Source: Siphonodentalium dalli (lineage: Eukaryota > Mollusca > Scaphopoda > Gadilida > Siphonodentaliidae). Taken from it: a stretch of 64,000 nt of DNA. Where the stretch lies: the NCBI GenBank assembly GCA_032622095.1, contig CP136062.1, forward strand, positions 5,704,001 to 5,768,000, given 5' to 3'. The notes under the pieces were generated by a model, which had not been told where the DNA came from, searched no databases, and worked only from the letters and a program-made list of their open reading frames with translations. The position numbers and the translations under genes are program-made. Below are positions 23,731-37,000 of the stretch, in pieces (position 1 is the stretch's first letter; each line of letters starts with the position of its first letter).

Positions 23731-26700
23731 GTTGGGGAGCCCGCATATGTTCTATTTACACTTTTGCGTACAAAAGGTTTGACCCCCTAAAGTTGGTACC
23801 AATAATGGAACATTCTGAAAAACCGATTTCTTAAGTTGCGCATTCCTGGGGTTTAGGGGCCACTAACATGTCTGATGCACCATGGATCATTTTTACTATT
23901 GTCACCACTGACATTTACCAGAAATATTGGACATAAATATCGGCAAGAATAAACTTTTCAGGGTTCGACCAATTGTTCAAGTAAAATGTAACTATCTTTG
24001 GATTGAAAGTTGTTTATTGTTTTGGTCTAACTTAAATGTGTCACACTACGGTGTTTATGTACTAAATTGCTCAAGATGGCTTCCAAAATGGCAACCAAAT
24101 TTGTAAAAAGTTAAAAGTTAAAATATCCCGAACATTATTCTCTGCGTTATCCGAAAAAAGTGGCAAATTGTGACTCACTTGGTTATTGTACGTGTTAGTT
24201 ACAATGTAATTAACTGACAACTACGTTCTATTATGTTTGTCCCAGTTCCGTATGGGGCATGACAAATTTATTTTAAAGTTGCAGAATGGAATTTTGCGGA
24301 GAACCATATTATTGAAAGGAAATGGGCAGAACGTTGAGACTGAACTGAGATGAACCATGATATTTGGGTATTCTGGCCCATTATGATAAAATTTATCAAC
24401 TGGATACAGGGTGGAAGCCAAGATGGTAGCCAGGGAGTTATGATCATAGATGAGGATAATAGGTATACAGGGAGTTATTGTATGGTCATGAATGATTTGT
24501 GGGTATATAGGGAGTGCCCTGTTGGTAACGGTGTGACGTATATTTATATATGTTGTGGATGTGTTATCATTGGTGGTGTATGGGGATTAGATTTATTATC
24601 ATGGATGGCGTGTATGAGTATGGCAAGTATGGAACTTATGAGTGGTCGTATGTGCGGATATTGGTATATCTGGAAGGGCTCACCATTGGTGATGTGCATA
24701 TGTATACCTGGATTGACTCCATGGTCATGGGTATGGCGAATAGGTATACATGTAGTGGCTGTATGGTCCATGGTGAGGTGAATATGTATACAATGAGTGA
24801 CTGTATGATCGTGAATGTAGTGAATAGGTATACATAGAGTGACTATATGGTCGGTGTAGGTGTATACCTGGTGTTCATGCATGGTGACTCGTGGCTGTAT
24901 CGTCATTTGTGGTATGTACGGGTATAACCAAGTATGGCTGTATGATCAGGTGTACTAGTACATGTACGTGTATAAAGTGGGTGACTATGTTGTCATTTGT
25001 GTGGTGTTTATGTACATATGGAGTGACCGGGGTAATGGGTGGGTTGTACATGTGTACCTTGGGTGGCTATCGCTTTCCACAATAACTCAAGGATATGTTA
25101 ATCAATAGAGAGGTCATGTCATATCGTGGAAAGCGATAGCCACCCATTATCACACAGTCATTACATATATACATAAACACCACACATATAACAATATAGT
25201 TACCCACTGTATACATGTACACCTGACCCATGACCGCGGATGACCATACAGCCACGCGTCACAATGCAGGCACACCGGGTATACTCCTAAACATGACCCA
25301 TAACCATATAGTCACTCCATGTATACCCATTCATCTCACCATTGGCCATAAGGTCATTCCCTGTATACCTATTCTCCAAACACATGGTCAAATGGACAAT
25401 CAATATATACATCAACACCACAACAATGACCATAAAGTCATTCCGGTATACATATGCACATCACCAATGGCCATATAGCCACTCGCTTCATACACATACC
25501 CTCACCCATGTTACCTGGTATACTCCTTCACCTGACCTATGGCCATATAGTCACCCCGTGTGTACCTTTTCAAAACATTCATACACGATCATGGTCAATC
25601 CTTGTATTCATATTCACCCCAACATTGGCCATGTCAATCCCGGTATCCCTATTAGTCACACCATAGCCGAATAGCCACTCAAGATATACTAATACACCCC
25701 AGCCATGTCAGTATAGCCACTCCATGTATGCATATGCACCTCATCCATGGCCATATAGCCACTCGCTATATACACATATCCCTCGCCCATGACAATAAAG
25801 CAACACATGTGTGTACTGGTATAACCTACACATGACGATACCGACACGAGTCACCAAACAGGAACAACAGGTACATGTATACTCATACGCCTGTCACCCC
25901 TGTATAGATGTTCATTACATTTATGATAATAGTCACTACTTGTATACCTACATGTACTCATCTCACCATTAACCATACAGTCACTACCTGTATACCTATT
26001 CGACACACATAGTCATATAACCACTCGATATACATATGCAGCCCACCCTAGACCATAGATTCACTCCAGGTATACATGTAACCTTCACTAATGGCCATTC
26101 AGCCCTTCCAGATATACAAAAATCCCGCACATACGACCACTCAAACAATCCATACTTGCATATACACCTAACACATGACAATTCAGCAATTCACTGTATA
26201 ATCGTACACGCCATCCATGATAATACAGTTAAGCCCTATACACCCACCAATGATAATACATCCACGATATATATAAATATACATCCCACCCGTTACCACA
26301 AGGACACTCCCTATGTACCCACACGCTCGATAATGTCCACCCAGCTTACTCCAGGTATTCATATTCAATCATGACCGTACAGTCATTCCATGTATACCTA
26401 TACACATTACCCGTAACCATAAAATCACTACCTATTTATCCACACACTCCATCCATGATCATACAGACTACACATGTACATCCCAACCATGACCTTACAG
26501 TCACTCCATATATACATAATCAACACATAGATGACCATATAGCTATATCCATACACCACACCAATGACCATACAGGCACACCGAATGCACCCGTACTGGA
26601 TATACACAATCATGCACCATACAGTCACTCCATGCATACAGATTCACCTCACACCTGACGACGACCTCTCCCTGAATACCTAGATGCATCTTACCATGGA

Positions 26701-28662
26701 CAACCCACTTATAACCATATAGTCACGCATTGTATACCTACTCACATCAGTCATGACATACAATAACTCCCTGTATACCTATTCACCTCACATATGATCA
26801 CAGAGTAACTCCCTGGCTACGATATTGGCATCCACACTGTATCCTGTAGACATTTTATTTTATCATAATGGACCAGAATATCCAAAGATTATGGTCCATC
26901 TCAGTTCTGTCTCAAAGTTTTGCCCATTTCCTTTCAATAAATATGGCCAAAATCACAAAAGAGGTTCTCGGCAAAATTACATACTTTAAAATGAATTTGT
27001 CATGCCCCATACGGAACTGGGACAACTGGGAATATAACATGTAGGTGTCAGTTAATTAACTAACACATATACTAACCAAGTGAGTCACAATTTGCTACCT
27101 TTTCGGATAATGCAGAGAATGTTCGGGATATATGTAAAAAATTAGCATTTTACAAATTTGGTTGCCATTTTGGAAGCCATCTTGAGCAACTTGGTATATA
27201 AACACCGTAGTGTGACACATTTAAGATAGACCAAAACAATAAACACCTTTTATTCCAAAGATAGTTATATTTTACCTGAAAAAATGGTCCAAACCTGAAA
27301 ACTGAATTTTTGCCAATATTTATGTAAAGTTTTTTTTAGAGAAAAGTCCAATATTTTTGACGATGCCAGTGGTGAAAATAGTAACAATTAACCATGGTGC
27401 ATCAGACATGTTAGTATTCAATGTATAGAATGCAGAATGACCAATTTTATACATCAACTCAACTTGTAAGCGATTGCAGGACACGCTGGTGTAATATTTA
27501 CCATTTTCCATATTTTGTCGGCCATATTGGCAGCCATTTTGAGCCAAAGTAAGAACTTTGGTTCCAGTGATTTGGAATATGCATAGGTAATGATATGCCT
27601 CACTCACATTACAAGGTTCTGTTCATTTCTTGTTGAAATATGACTAGAATCCCAATTGTGATTTTTTTTGGTGAAATTTTATACCGCATTCTGTACAATC
27701 AAATTTTTGAGGGATCGGAAGGGGTCAGGACCGCAATAATTGCATATTTAATTGCTCCAATGATCAATTAATATACAAAATAAAGTTGCATTACTCAACC
27801 AGTTCAAAACAGCATGAATTGATCTAGAAGATTTTGTGAAAAAATGTCATATTTTCAACTTCCGGCGGCCATTTTGGCGGCCATCTTGGATGGTGAGTTT
27901 CAATTTTAGCCCAAAAAAGTGTCATTATGTCTTAGCTTCACGAAAATGTATACATTTTACTAGATGTTCCCGCTATAATTTTCATAAAACTGTCTCACTT
28001 TTATAGTTCTAGAAAATGGATCGGGTTGTGGGGGGGGGGGGGTAACAAGTCTCGTTCTTATCAGAAAACGAGATGAATATATATTTCTTAAGTTGATCGT
28101 ATCGATTTAGGGATGTATTTGTTGTAATAGTGCAATGTTCCAGGGGTGTACGCATTTACACACACGTTGGTCGAATGCAATCATGTAAATAAAAGTGATA
28201 TTTTACGTTTTGAGGGGTGACCCGATGACCCCCTTCTTATTTTAAAACCCCAGGAAAAGTTTCTTCTTAAGTTGTGTTTTTATAATTAGTATATATCAAA
28301 GTACTTTGAGACCAAAAATTATGGATGTACGCGAAAGGGTAAAAAAAAGTGAAAAATCACGTTTTGGGGTTCAGCATGGGACCCCCTTTCTTATCTGAAA
28401 ACCCCAGGAAAATCCCTTTCTTAAGTTGTGTTTTCTTAATCAGAACACTTAGGAGTATCATCAAACCAAAATTCAACGATGTACGCGGAAGTGTAAATAG
28501 AAGTGATTTTTGGCACTTTTTGGGGTTCAGCAGCCCCTAAACCACAGGAATGCGCAACTTAAGAAATCGGTTTTTCAGAATGTTCCATTATTGGTACCAA
28601 CTTTAGGGGGTCAAACCTTTTGTACGCAAAAGTGTAAATAGAACATATGCGGGCTCCCTAAC
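23731..28662. mobile_element. 4.9-kb foldback transposon with TA duplication
   Basis: The left end GTTGGGGAGCCCGCATATG is mirrored by the right end catatgcgggctccctaac; the outer ~130 bases of both arms are almost identical. TA flanks both sides (23,729-23,730 and 28,663-28,664). The arms continue inward: 23,870-24,440 pairs with 26,810-27,420 in inverse order, and the interior is a two-directional minisatellite around a palindrome at 25,060-25,145. The right arm carries about 1.1 kb (27,420-28,530) missing from the left, including three or four ~125-bp tandem copies and a G-run near 28,030. No transposase was found, so it is non-autonomous. TA duplication suggests a Tc1/mariner-like mobiliser (inference). 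Confidence 0.85.
24430..26830. repeat. ~42-bp minisatellite in two orientations
   Basis: Degenerate units of about 42 bp read gaataggtatacatggagtg plus actgtatggtcatgg from 24,430 to 25,060, then in reverse complement (ccatacagtcactcc, atgtatacctattcacc) from 25,140 to 26,830. The switch point is a hairpin with ggtggctatcgctttccac mirrored at 25,125-25,145. The long Trp/Tyr/Met-rich or His/Pro/Thr-rich frames in this stretch are translations of the repeat. Confidence 0.9.
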
Positions 28663-29090
28663 TATTAGCGACGAGGGCTAAAAGGCGGTACGGATTATAA
28701 CTTTAATCGTTATACGTTGGCGCAATGCGCAAAATATCTTGGCAACACCCTGTCGCTCATCCAACATGGACCGCTCATTAGCACTGAGGGCTAAAGAACG
28801 GCACACCGCTCTTTAAATAGCGGTGAGGGCTAAATAGCAGTATGGATTATAACGTTATGTGTTAATTGTGTTGGCTTAATGCGCAAAATACTAGTATCTT
28901 GGCAACGCACGTGTCGTTCATTCAACATGGACCGCTCTTTAGCACCGAGAGTTAAAGATCAGTATACCTTTCTTTAGCACCAAATAACTAAAGAGCGGTA
29001 TACCGTTCATTAACGTATCAGACCCACATAGCTAAAGAGCGGTATACCGCTCCTTAGCATTTGCACTAAAGAGCGGTGTTACCTATTTTC
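28663..29090. repeat. Palindromic 'agcggtataccgct' repeat array, right part
   Basis: Two ~140-bp units (gagggctaaa, cggattataac, gcgcaaaatat, cttggcaacac, catggaccgctc) at 28,665-28,960 are followed by shorter units in which gctaaagagcggtataccgc recurs (28,990-29,080). The core aaagagcggtataccgctctt is itself a palindrome. Confidence 0.8.
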
Positions 29091-29900
29091 GTGGTATTTC
29101 GTGGAATTAGGTCTATTTTATATTTGCTGGGGTCAAAATACCAATAAAAAGCACCGACGCAGGGGTTAAAAGTCGACACGCCGGTGCCTGTGAAACAAAA
29201 CCATTTCTTGTTTTGGCCATACCATAATTAAGTATATATATGAACATCATCTGTAAATTTTTGTATAAATCTGGTATACAAAATATTGTTTACACCAAAA
29301 TGATTCATACAAACATTGAGAGATGGTTGTAAGGATACAATCACATATTTTTTTATGAATAATTGTTCAACTTCAAATTTTAGAAATATCGATTTCAGTT
29401 GAGTTTCAAAAGCAATAAGGTGAATCGTGACATGTACTGATCATATCGTGGGTTTGTATTGTGATATGTATCATATCATGAACATGTGTTTCGTTACAGC
29501 CCTAAAGGTATTACATAAGTTGTGTAACAACATGACTAATATGAACATAAGCTAGCTTAATTAACGAACCAAAGCTGAACAACATGGGCGCCCGTTTGAT
29601 GTGGTCATTCAACCAGTAAAACTGATGTTGTGACATGGCATAGCGGCTGAAATGACGATAAACCTTTATCAACCGACCAACATGGATGTTCCTGTGGCTT
29701 CAATCTCACACGATTGAATCATTTTGTAACAGGTACCTCAAGTTCATATGGTTAGAAATATTCTAAATGTGGCCATTTGTTGGTCTAGTTACAACAGATT
29801 TTCCACTGAATACCAAAGTTAGGGAGGGGTCAGAACCAGAACCCCTCCCACCAATTATGTGGTTCTAAACTCGGCTCATAAATCACCATATACCAGTACA
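29091..29900. other. No gene recognised
   Basis: AT-rich sequence with no supportable feature. Confidence 0.5.
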
Positions 29901-30365
29901 TGTACATCTATCAGGACTATGAGTTCGAACTCCGTAAAATAACAGAAGCTGAGAAACTGGTGTGAATTAAACTGTGACGGGGTCTCAAGCATGTCTACCC
30001 CTGCACATCAGAAAAATGCCATTAACCTTATCATGACTAGAGCTCAATGAAATTTTGCGAAAAACTTGGTCCAATGCACACTTATATATATGGGAGTCTC
30101 CCAATGGGAGCCTCGCGTATATAAGAAAAGACATTGGTCTAACAACATTTGCCTTAACATTGTAAACCAGTGAACTTTTATAAGCGAGGCGCTCACCATG
30201 AGAGACGTGCATATATTTATACATGTATATGAGTGTGCACAGGCACATTATCTTTAATGCTGCCCCAGTGTGAAAGGGTTAAATGGCAAAAGTAGCTTGC
30301 GGATGGATGTGATCCATCATATCGCAGGTCAATTCAACCAGTCCCACACGATGTCATGTTCAAGT
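29901..30365. repeat. Dispersed repeat copy (pairs with 32,085-32,240), split by an insertion
   Basis: Landmarks cagaagctgagaaactggtg, gggtctcaagcatgtctacc, cccctgcacatcag and gcggatggatgtgatccatc recur at 32,105-32,240. In this copy the two halves are separated by the TTAA-bounded insertion at 30,023-30,282. Confidence 0.7.
30023..30282. mobile_element. 256-bp TTAA-flanked MITE (piggyBac-like)
   Basis: TTAA is present at 30,023-30,026 and 30,279-30,282. The insert begins CCTTATCATGAC and ends GTGTGAAAGG, so the inverted ends both start CC(C)TT, as in piggyBac-type elements. The related copy at 32,180-32,210 runs straight through without this segment. No coding capacity. Confidence 0.6.
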
Positions 30366-31889
30366 AATTTATAGCACAAACTCATACCGCTATTTCCTTC
30401 GCCAGTTTTATAGAAATACATGATTTTCAATTTTGTCAATAATTCATAATTTCACTCACCTTGCAGTGTGTAGACTATAGTGACAAGTGTTGTTATCTTT
30501 TCTGTCATATTTTCACAATAAAAGGTAAACTACCGCCAGGAATGAAATGAAATTGCAATTCAATATTCATAATTCTCATTTGCAGTAGCAGTAATTGAAA
30601 TACATACAACTGATAAGATATCACTTTAGGCAAATGCTTTAGAATTTCTACAGCAAGTCAGAATCAAAGTGTTGAAAATGAGTTAATGAAAATCATGAAT
30701 AATGATTTACATGTACATGTACTCTTGTCGGATTGAAAGGCATGCTACACATGTATCAAATTATTTCTGTCATTTGTTCAGTATAATGGCGGCATGATTG
30801 AGATTTCTTGTACTATAGTGGAATATAAGACAGGGAACGCTCAATGTTGCCTATATTTAGAGCGAAAATAAAGTAATAATGGGGCACTTCTCTCAGTCTA
30901 ACACAAGGTCATAACTCTGGCAAAGGGTCATAACTCCGAAAAGAGTGCAGACAAAACTTGCACTGTGAAGGACGGGGTCAAACGAAGGTCTCCACTATAT
31001 ACCTCCGAACCCTCCGAATCCTCAATCACAAATTTCCAAGTCAAAATATGAAACAGGCAAATATGAAACTGGTATGTGGGGATCCTTTCCACCAACTATG
31101 CTCAACATACAAGAACACCCTGTAATTAACTCCCCGATTTACAATCTTAAATATTCCTTCGGACACAAATTTCACAGATTTCTAACTCAAACAAGGGCCG
31201 TAACTCTTGTAAACATTAGAGGTGTGACTGTCCCAATGGGACTAAGGATACCCCCCTTTTTAAAACCATAAGATGGTTCACATGTCAGTAAACATTTAGT
31301 TAAAATAATAAAATAACAGATTCCCATTACAGGTACAAAACCCTGACCCCAATCATAAAACCTATTGAGCAAATGAGAGGCCGATCATGATCGGCAGATG
31401 TTAACCTATTCCTTGGCGATAGTAAATTACTATAATCGGAAACATAAATGAGAGTTTTGATGTTGATTTATAGAGTATACTATTATGTACTATTACATGT
31501 ACATAACACAACTTATAGGAATTTATGGGTCACTCACATTTACATGTACCGTATGTAAGAGAATGCACGAGAACAGGATCTGCAATGCGCTGCACCACCA
31601 CAGCCTTGGGTTAAATGTGAAAAGGTGACCATGGAATACTTACAAGGTCAAGAGATTCCAATTTAAGTTTACAATGTATCACATTCTACCAACAACCGCC
31701 ATCAAGATAAGATACCTCACCGCTGACCCATTGGTATGAATTATTTATACACCACAGCGGTCAACAAATCACAGGCATAGTTTATGCCGAAGACTGGTAT
31801 CACTAATATGATCGTACGTGACACGTAATGGAGCAACCACCAAGTTGATCATTAAATTCAATATTACAATAATTATAGGATGTTCCGTA
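30366..31889. other. No gene; fragments of interspersed repeats
   Basis: At 30,900-31,260 the phrases aaggtcataactctgg, aagggtcataactcc and acaagggccgtaactctt recur. This kind of repeat is widespread in mollusc genomes (established impression, not tested here). No reading frame of interest. Confidence 0.5.
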
Positions 31890-32415
31890 CAGGGTACTAC
31901 ATGTGCTACACCACTCGGAGAAATGTCTGTGTCGTCACACAAATACCATGTTAGAACTTGGATTGATATATTCGTTATTGTATATAGTCACCAATAGCCG
32001 GGTTACTACGGTAGTAGCAGACATTGTCCATCCGGTGAACTATTCAAACCCAGCATTAAAATCATGGTTATGATCAGTCCAAACATATAAGTAAATTTCG
32101 AACATAAGATCATAATAGCTGAGAACCTGGTGTAAATTGAACTGTGGTGGGGCCTCAAGCATATCTACCCCTGCACGTCAGAACAAAATTATGCCATAGC
32201 TTGAGGATGGAAGTGAACCATCATCCCACAGCGAAATCAACCAGGCCTGTTGTGTTTGAATAGTTCACTAGATGGGCAATGTCAGGTACTACGGTAGTAA
32301 CCAGGCTATTGGTGACTATATACGATTACGAATATATCAATTCAAGTTCTAACATGGTATTTTAGTGTGATGACACAGACATTTATCCGAGTGGTGTAGC
32401 ACACGTAGTACCCTG
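31890..32415. mobile_element. 526-bp foldback MITE with TA duplication
   Basis: The ends CAGGGTACTACATGTGC and gcacacgtagtaccctg are inverted repeats. The arms run about 175 bases and include ccaatagccgggttactacg mirrored by gtagtaaccaggctattgg. TA lies on both flanks (31,888-31,889 and 32,416-32,417). The unpaired centre is a copy of the dispersed repeat also seen at 29,930-30,350. Confidence 0.8.
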
Positions 32416-32499
32416 TATGTATATATACATATATATATCACAGCAGAAGTTTCCTTAGAATTAAATTAATATTAATGGATGGAAATGGAATGCCTTTAA

Positions 32500-33000
32500 T
32501 ATTTGTATTATTTGAGTCGGTCATAGATTACCTTAGCTGCAGGCAATCAATGCAATACATGTAAACTACAAGTATGTAGAAAAAGACATTATGGAATGAA
32601 GTGTTGTGAATATGATGCGTCACTTTAATATTTTGAGTCGGACATAGATTACCTTACCTGAAGGCAATCAATGCAATAAGCGATGTACATGTAGAAACAG
32701 AAATTATTGAATGAATATGAAGCGTCATTTTAATGCAATATCGATTGGGTGGAAGAGAAATTTCACTTTAATAGTTAACGATGATATACATATAGAATTA
32801 TATATTATCCCCATTGAAGACGATCAATGCAATGACCAGTGTAGAAATGGAAAAAATGTTGCCTGAATGAATCGATGTGTGAACATAAAGTCTCACTTTA
32901 ATGAAATGTTGAGATGATGATCAACGATGAATTTGCAATTTCTTTAATGATGAAATTGGTTTACATATATGCAGCTGAAAATGTGAATTGACTGAAATGT
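32500..33000. repeat. Short tandem duplications (~120 bp)
   Basis: The phrase catagattaccttagctgca plus ggcaatcaatgcaata occurs at 32,520 and, slightly changed, at 32,643; a weaker third copy lies near 32,815. Each is followed by gaatatgatgcgtcacttta-like sequence. Confidence 0.6.
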
Positions 33001-33004
33001 AATT

Positions 33005-34031
33005 ATGAAAGTGTCAATGACACTGTAGCTCTATGTGGAAAGGAAATAATTTCATGTGTTACAGTTAATGGAGCAATTAGGAATGTGGAAAGTTGAAAGG
33101 CCTAGTTATGCAAAGATTAAAATCCAAGATGGCCGCGACATCCTATTTACATGTCATTGTTAACATCCTTCACAAATTTCATGATGATCCTACAAAAGAT
33201 ACGACCTGTAGCCCATGTCAAAGGATTTAGTCGTGCAAAGAGTAAAATACAAGATGGCTACTGGCGACCGGGTTTCTTGATTGAATTCAAAATAAATCTT
33301 TTCCCATCTACATGTAAATGATTTGACCAAAGATAAGACTTGCAACGAGTATAATCCAAGATGGCTGCTGGTGGCCATATTTTTGGCTGAACAACCCCAA
33401 AATTACTCGTTTCCCATCTGTGTCAATTTTAACATCCATGACAAATTTAATGAAAGTGTCAATGACACTGTAGCTCAACTTGGAAAGGGAATAATTTCAT
33501 GGGTTACAGTCAATGGAGTGATTAGGAATGTGGAAAGGCCTAGTTATGCAAATAGTAAAATCCAAGATGGCCGCTGACAGCCATGTTTTTTTGCCGAATG
33601 ATCCCAAAAAGACTTGTTTGCATTTACAAGTAATTGTTAACATTCATCACAAATTTCATTATGATCCGACCTGTCAACATCCATGATAATTTTTATGAAG
33701 ATCAGACAAACAGTACAGCAGTACGGCCTGTAGCCCGCGTCAACGGATTCAATTTTGAAATCCAAGATGGCTGAATGACCCCCAAAATTACTCGTTCCCA
33801 TCTACATATCAATATTAACATTCATGACAAGTTTCATAATGATCGGATGTGGTCTGTAGGGTGTACCAAAGGATTTAGTGATGCAAAGAGTAAATTATAA
33901 AATGGCCACCGGCGGCCATGTTTTTTTGCCGAATGACACCAAAATGACTCGTTTCCCATCTACATGTCAATGTCAACATCCATGACAAATTTCATGAAGA
34001 TAAAAAAAAACAGATAGGTCTATAGCCCATG
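33005..34031 (+). repeat. ~160-bp satellite array, part 1
   Basis: Monomers carry tgcaaagagtaaaatccaag, atggccgcc(g/a)gcggccatg, ccgaatgaccccaaaatgac and catctacatgtcaatgtcaa in fixed order. A higher-order duplication is visible: 33,005-33,135 recurs at 33,448-33,575. The array is interrupted at 34,031 by a transposon and resumes at 39,629 in the same orientation. Confidence 0.9.
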
Positions 34032-37000
34032 TAGTACAGCGGCCAAACGCCAAAAGTGGTCGGGTACCCCTACCCACGGTAGAACAAGTTAAAACCAACT
34101 TTTTTTGAAGGAGAAATATATACTGTAGACGAAAATGATAGTGAAAAATAACGGAATTGGTGGCGGCTTTTCCGCAATCGACGATGAACGATACCCACCA
34201 TTTAAAAAACAATTATATTTTTCGAACATTATCATTCAAACGGATATTGCAATAATATTGAAATATTTAGTCCATATGGTGTATTAGTTATCTGTCAAGC
34301 ATATGAAGAAAGAAGTTAACAAAAAATTTGAACGGTTTGCGAGATATTGGATTTTAGCTACCCCTCCCCCAAACACGTTTTTGGTTGAAAAAAATACATA
34401 TTTTTGATAATGACATTACAAACATTTACGAATTGATCTGAATGGGACCCAATATGAATCTTGTACTGAAAGTGTTGTCCAGAGATGCCGTTTAATCGAT
34501 TACAGATGTGTTCAGGCTTTCAGACCCCCAGTTACAACAACAACAATTATTTTATTGATAACAGTTAATTTTGCACGCATTAACATCGATGTTAAGTACT
34601 AAAACCTTTGTTATAAACAATACGTGACCAACTATATAATTTATAAGGCTCAGTAGTTATCTGGAGATCACAAGTAGAAAGAATTTGACAGAAATTGTCA
34701 ACGGTTTTCAAGATATTGGAATTAGGTACCGCTCCCCCGGACGCGATTTGGTGGAAAAACTACATATTTATGATAACAAGACAGACCTTTCTAAATTATT
34801 CTAATGAGCATCTAATCATTATTCGTGTGATGAAAACCTGATCCGTAGACAACGCAAGCCTGGTTTTAGATGACCTCAGGTTTCCAATTAAACCCCCAGT
34901 TACAACAACAACACAATATTTTATTTATGACATGTAATTTTATATTAACACATATCGACTTTGAGCAACTGAAGTATTTGTTCTAAACGACACATAATAT
35001 AGACTAACATAATCATACAGAACAAAATCATTATTGCTCCCCCGCCCTATTAGACGTCCTGAACACACCACGAATTGAACAAAATATGATCTCAGTATTA
35101 AGAATAATGTAATTATAAAGGACAATTACATAAGGAAATATACAATGTTTATGGATGGGTTTGTTCCCGAAACAGTGTGGCACTTTGCTTGGCAAATATG
35201 AAGGGCGAATTTGCTATATTTTTCAAGAACACGCTACCCAATTTAAATGCTTCAACGCAATACGAAATTAAGCTTTATGATCTCTAATTCTCTATATTAA
35301 CCGAGAGTGTGACGGGAATGTAGTTCTATCAGAGAATACATAATTTGTATGAATGGGTTGTGCATGTGTCGCTTTACACAAAGTGGCTGATAAATAAGAA
35401 AGACGAATTTTCTGTTTTAGACCCCCCCCCCCCCTACACAATTGAAGTGTCGAACAACTCACGAACTGAAATGATTGCTGTAAATATTAACTGAGGATGT
35501 GGGCAAAAATAGTAATATCGGGGTGCATACATGGTGTTGATGGATGGGTTTGTTGGATCCCGAAAGCCTTTAGCACTTTACGAAAATCGGATGGCAAACT
35601 CCAAAGGCGAATATTTTTTTGTTTTGTGGGACCCCTTTATATGCCCATTTAAACTCTTGAACACACCATGCGCCGAATATTCATGCTTTTATTATTAAAT
35701 CACAGTGTGCACGAAAGGTAGTGCTATCAGGGAATATATATGTTATATGGGTAGTTTGGTTCCCAAAATCATAGGGTACTTTACAAAAGGCGGCTGGCAA
35801 AAACCAAAGCTGAATATTTTCTTTGAGCACCCTACCACATTTAAAGTCTTAAACACACTAATGGATGGACATGTTCTCAATATTAACTGGGGTGTGGACG
35901 AATGGTATGTAATTCAGGAAATATACCTCTTCATTGCACGATGGGTGGGTTGGCTGGCTTCCCAATGTCTGGGCACTTTACAAAAAGTGGCTAGCAAAGA
36001 GAAGGCGAAATCTCACTGTTTTTGGGTACCCATAACACTTTTAAACTCTTTAGCACACACTGAACCGAATCTATATGCTCTCATGTATTATTTACAATTT
36101 GTATGGGTGGTTTTGTTCTCGAAATCCTGGAACACTTTACAAAAGGCGGCTGGCAAATACGAAATGTAATGTGTTAGGCCACACTGCCCCATTTGCAATC
36201 TTGGGACACACAATGAACCTAAAGGCTGTGCTCCCATTAATTGGCCATTATTAACTGCGTGTGCAGAGAAATGGACGCTATATAAAGAGTATAGTATACC
36301 AGGGTCTTGAATGTCTGGGTCACTTTACAAAAAGTTGTTGATGAAAGAGAAAGGCGAATACTCACTGTTTTGGAGGGGAGGCCACATTAGCCCATTTAAT
36401 ATCTTGATCAGAGCATGAACCGAAGTTATATTCTCTCATACTTAGCTGAGTGTGTGATCGAAATGTATTGCTGTCATGGAATTATTAATTGATATATGGG
36501 TGATTTGGTTCCCTCGAAATCCTGGAACACTTTACAAAAAGCGGCTGGCAAACAAGAAGGCGAATTTCCTATGTCTTGAGGACCCCACTATCAAACTTGA
36601 AGTCATAACAAATTGATATGCTCTCAATGTTAACTGAAGTTGCGGACAAATGGGATTATTATCTGGCAATACGAATCTGTTATGGATGGGATGGTTCCCG
36701 ATAGCCTATGGAACTTTACAACAAATGGTCAGCAAATGAAAGGGCTACATTTTACTCTCAGGGGACTCCATCCCTATCTAAAGTATTGAACACAACACTA
36801 GCTCAAGGCATAAGCTATCCATATTACCCAAGATTGTGGCCGAATGGCAATGGTCTCGCGAGCCCGCCGTTCGCGAGAACACCGTGGCACCTTACACAAA
36901 GCAGATGGCAAACGATGAAGGCGAATTTTAAGGGACCCCTACCCCATGTAAACCATTGAATCTACCACGAACTGAATGGATGTGCCCTCATGGTCAAACG

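Noticed and set aside
24350..26658. Several 60-143-codon frames, some His/Thr/Pro-rich, on both strands
   Set aside because: All are translations of the ~42-bp minisatellite.
23660..26830. CRISPR array
   Set aside because: Repeats are degenerate, contiguous units without unique spacers, and the DNA is eukaryotic.
29880..29960. tRNA-derived SINE head (gagttcgaactcc as B box)
   Set aside because: No A box at the right distance, and the related copy at 32,085 lacks the B-box form.
35705..36169. 154-codon open frame
   Set aside because: It spans successive units of the ~190-bp satellite; the frame is a by-product of repeat length and has no domain.
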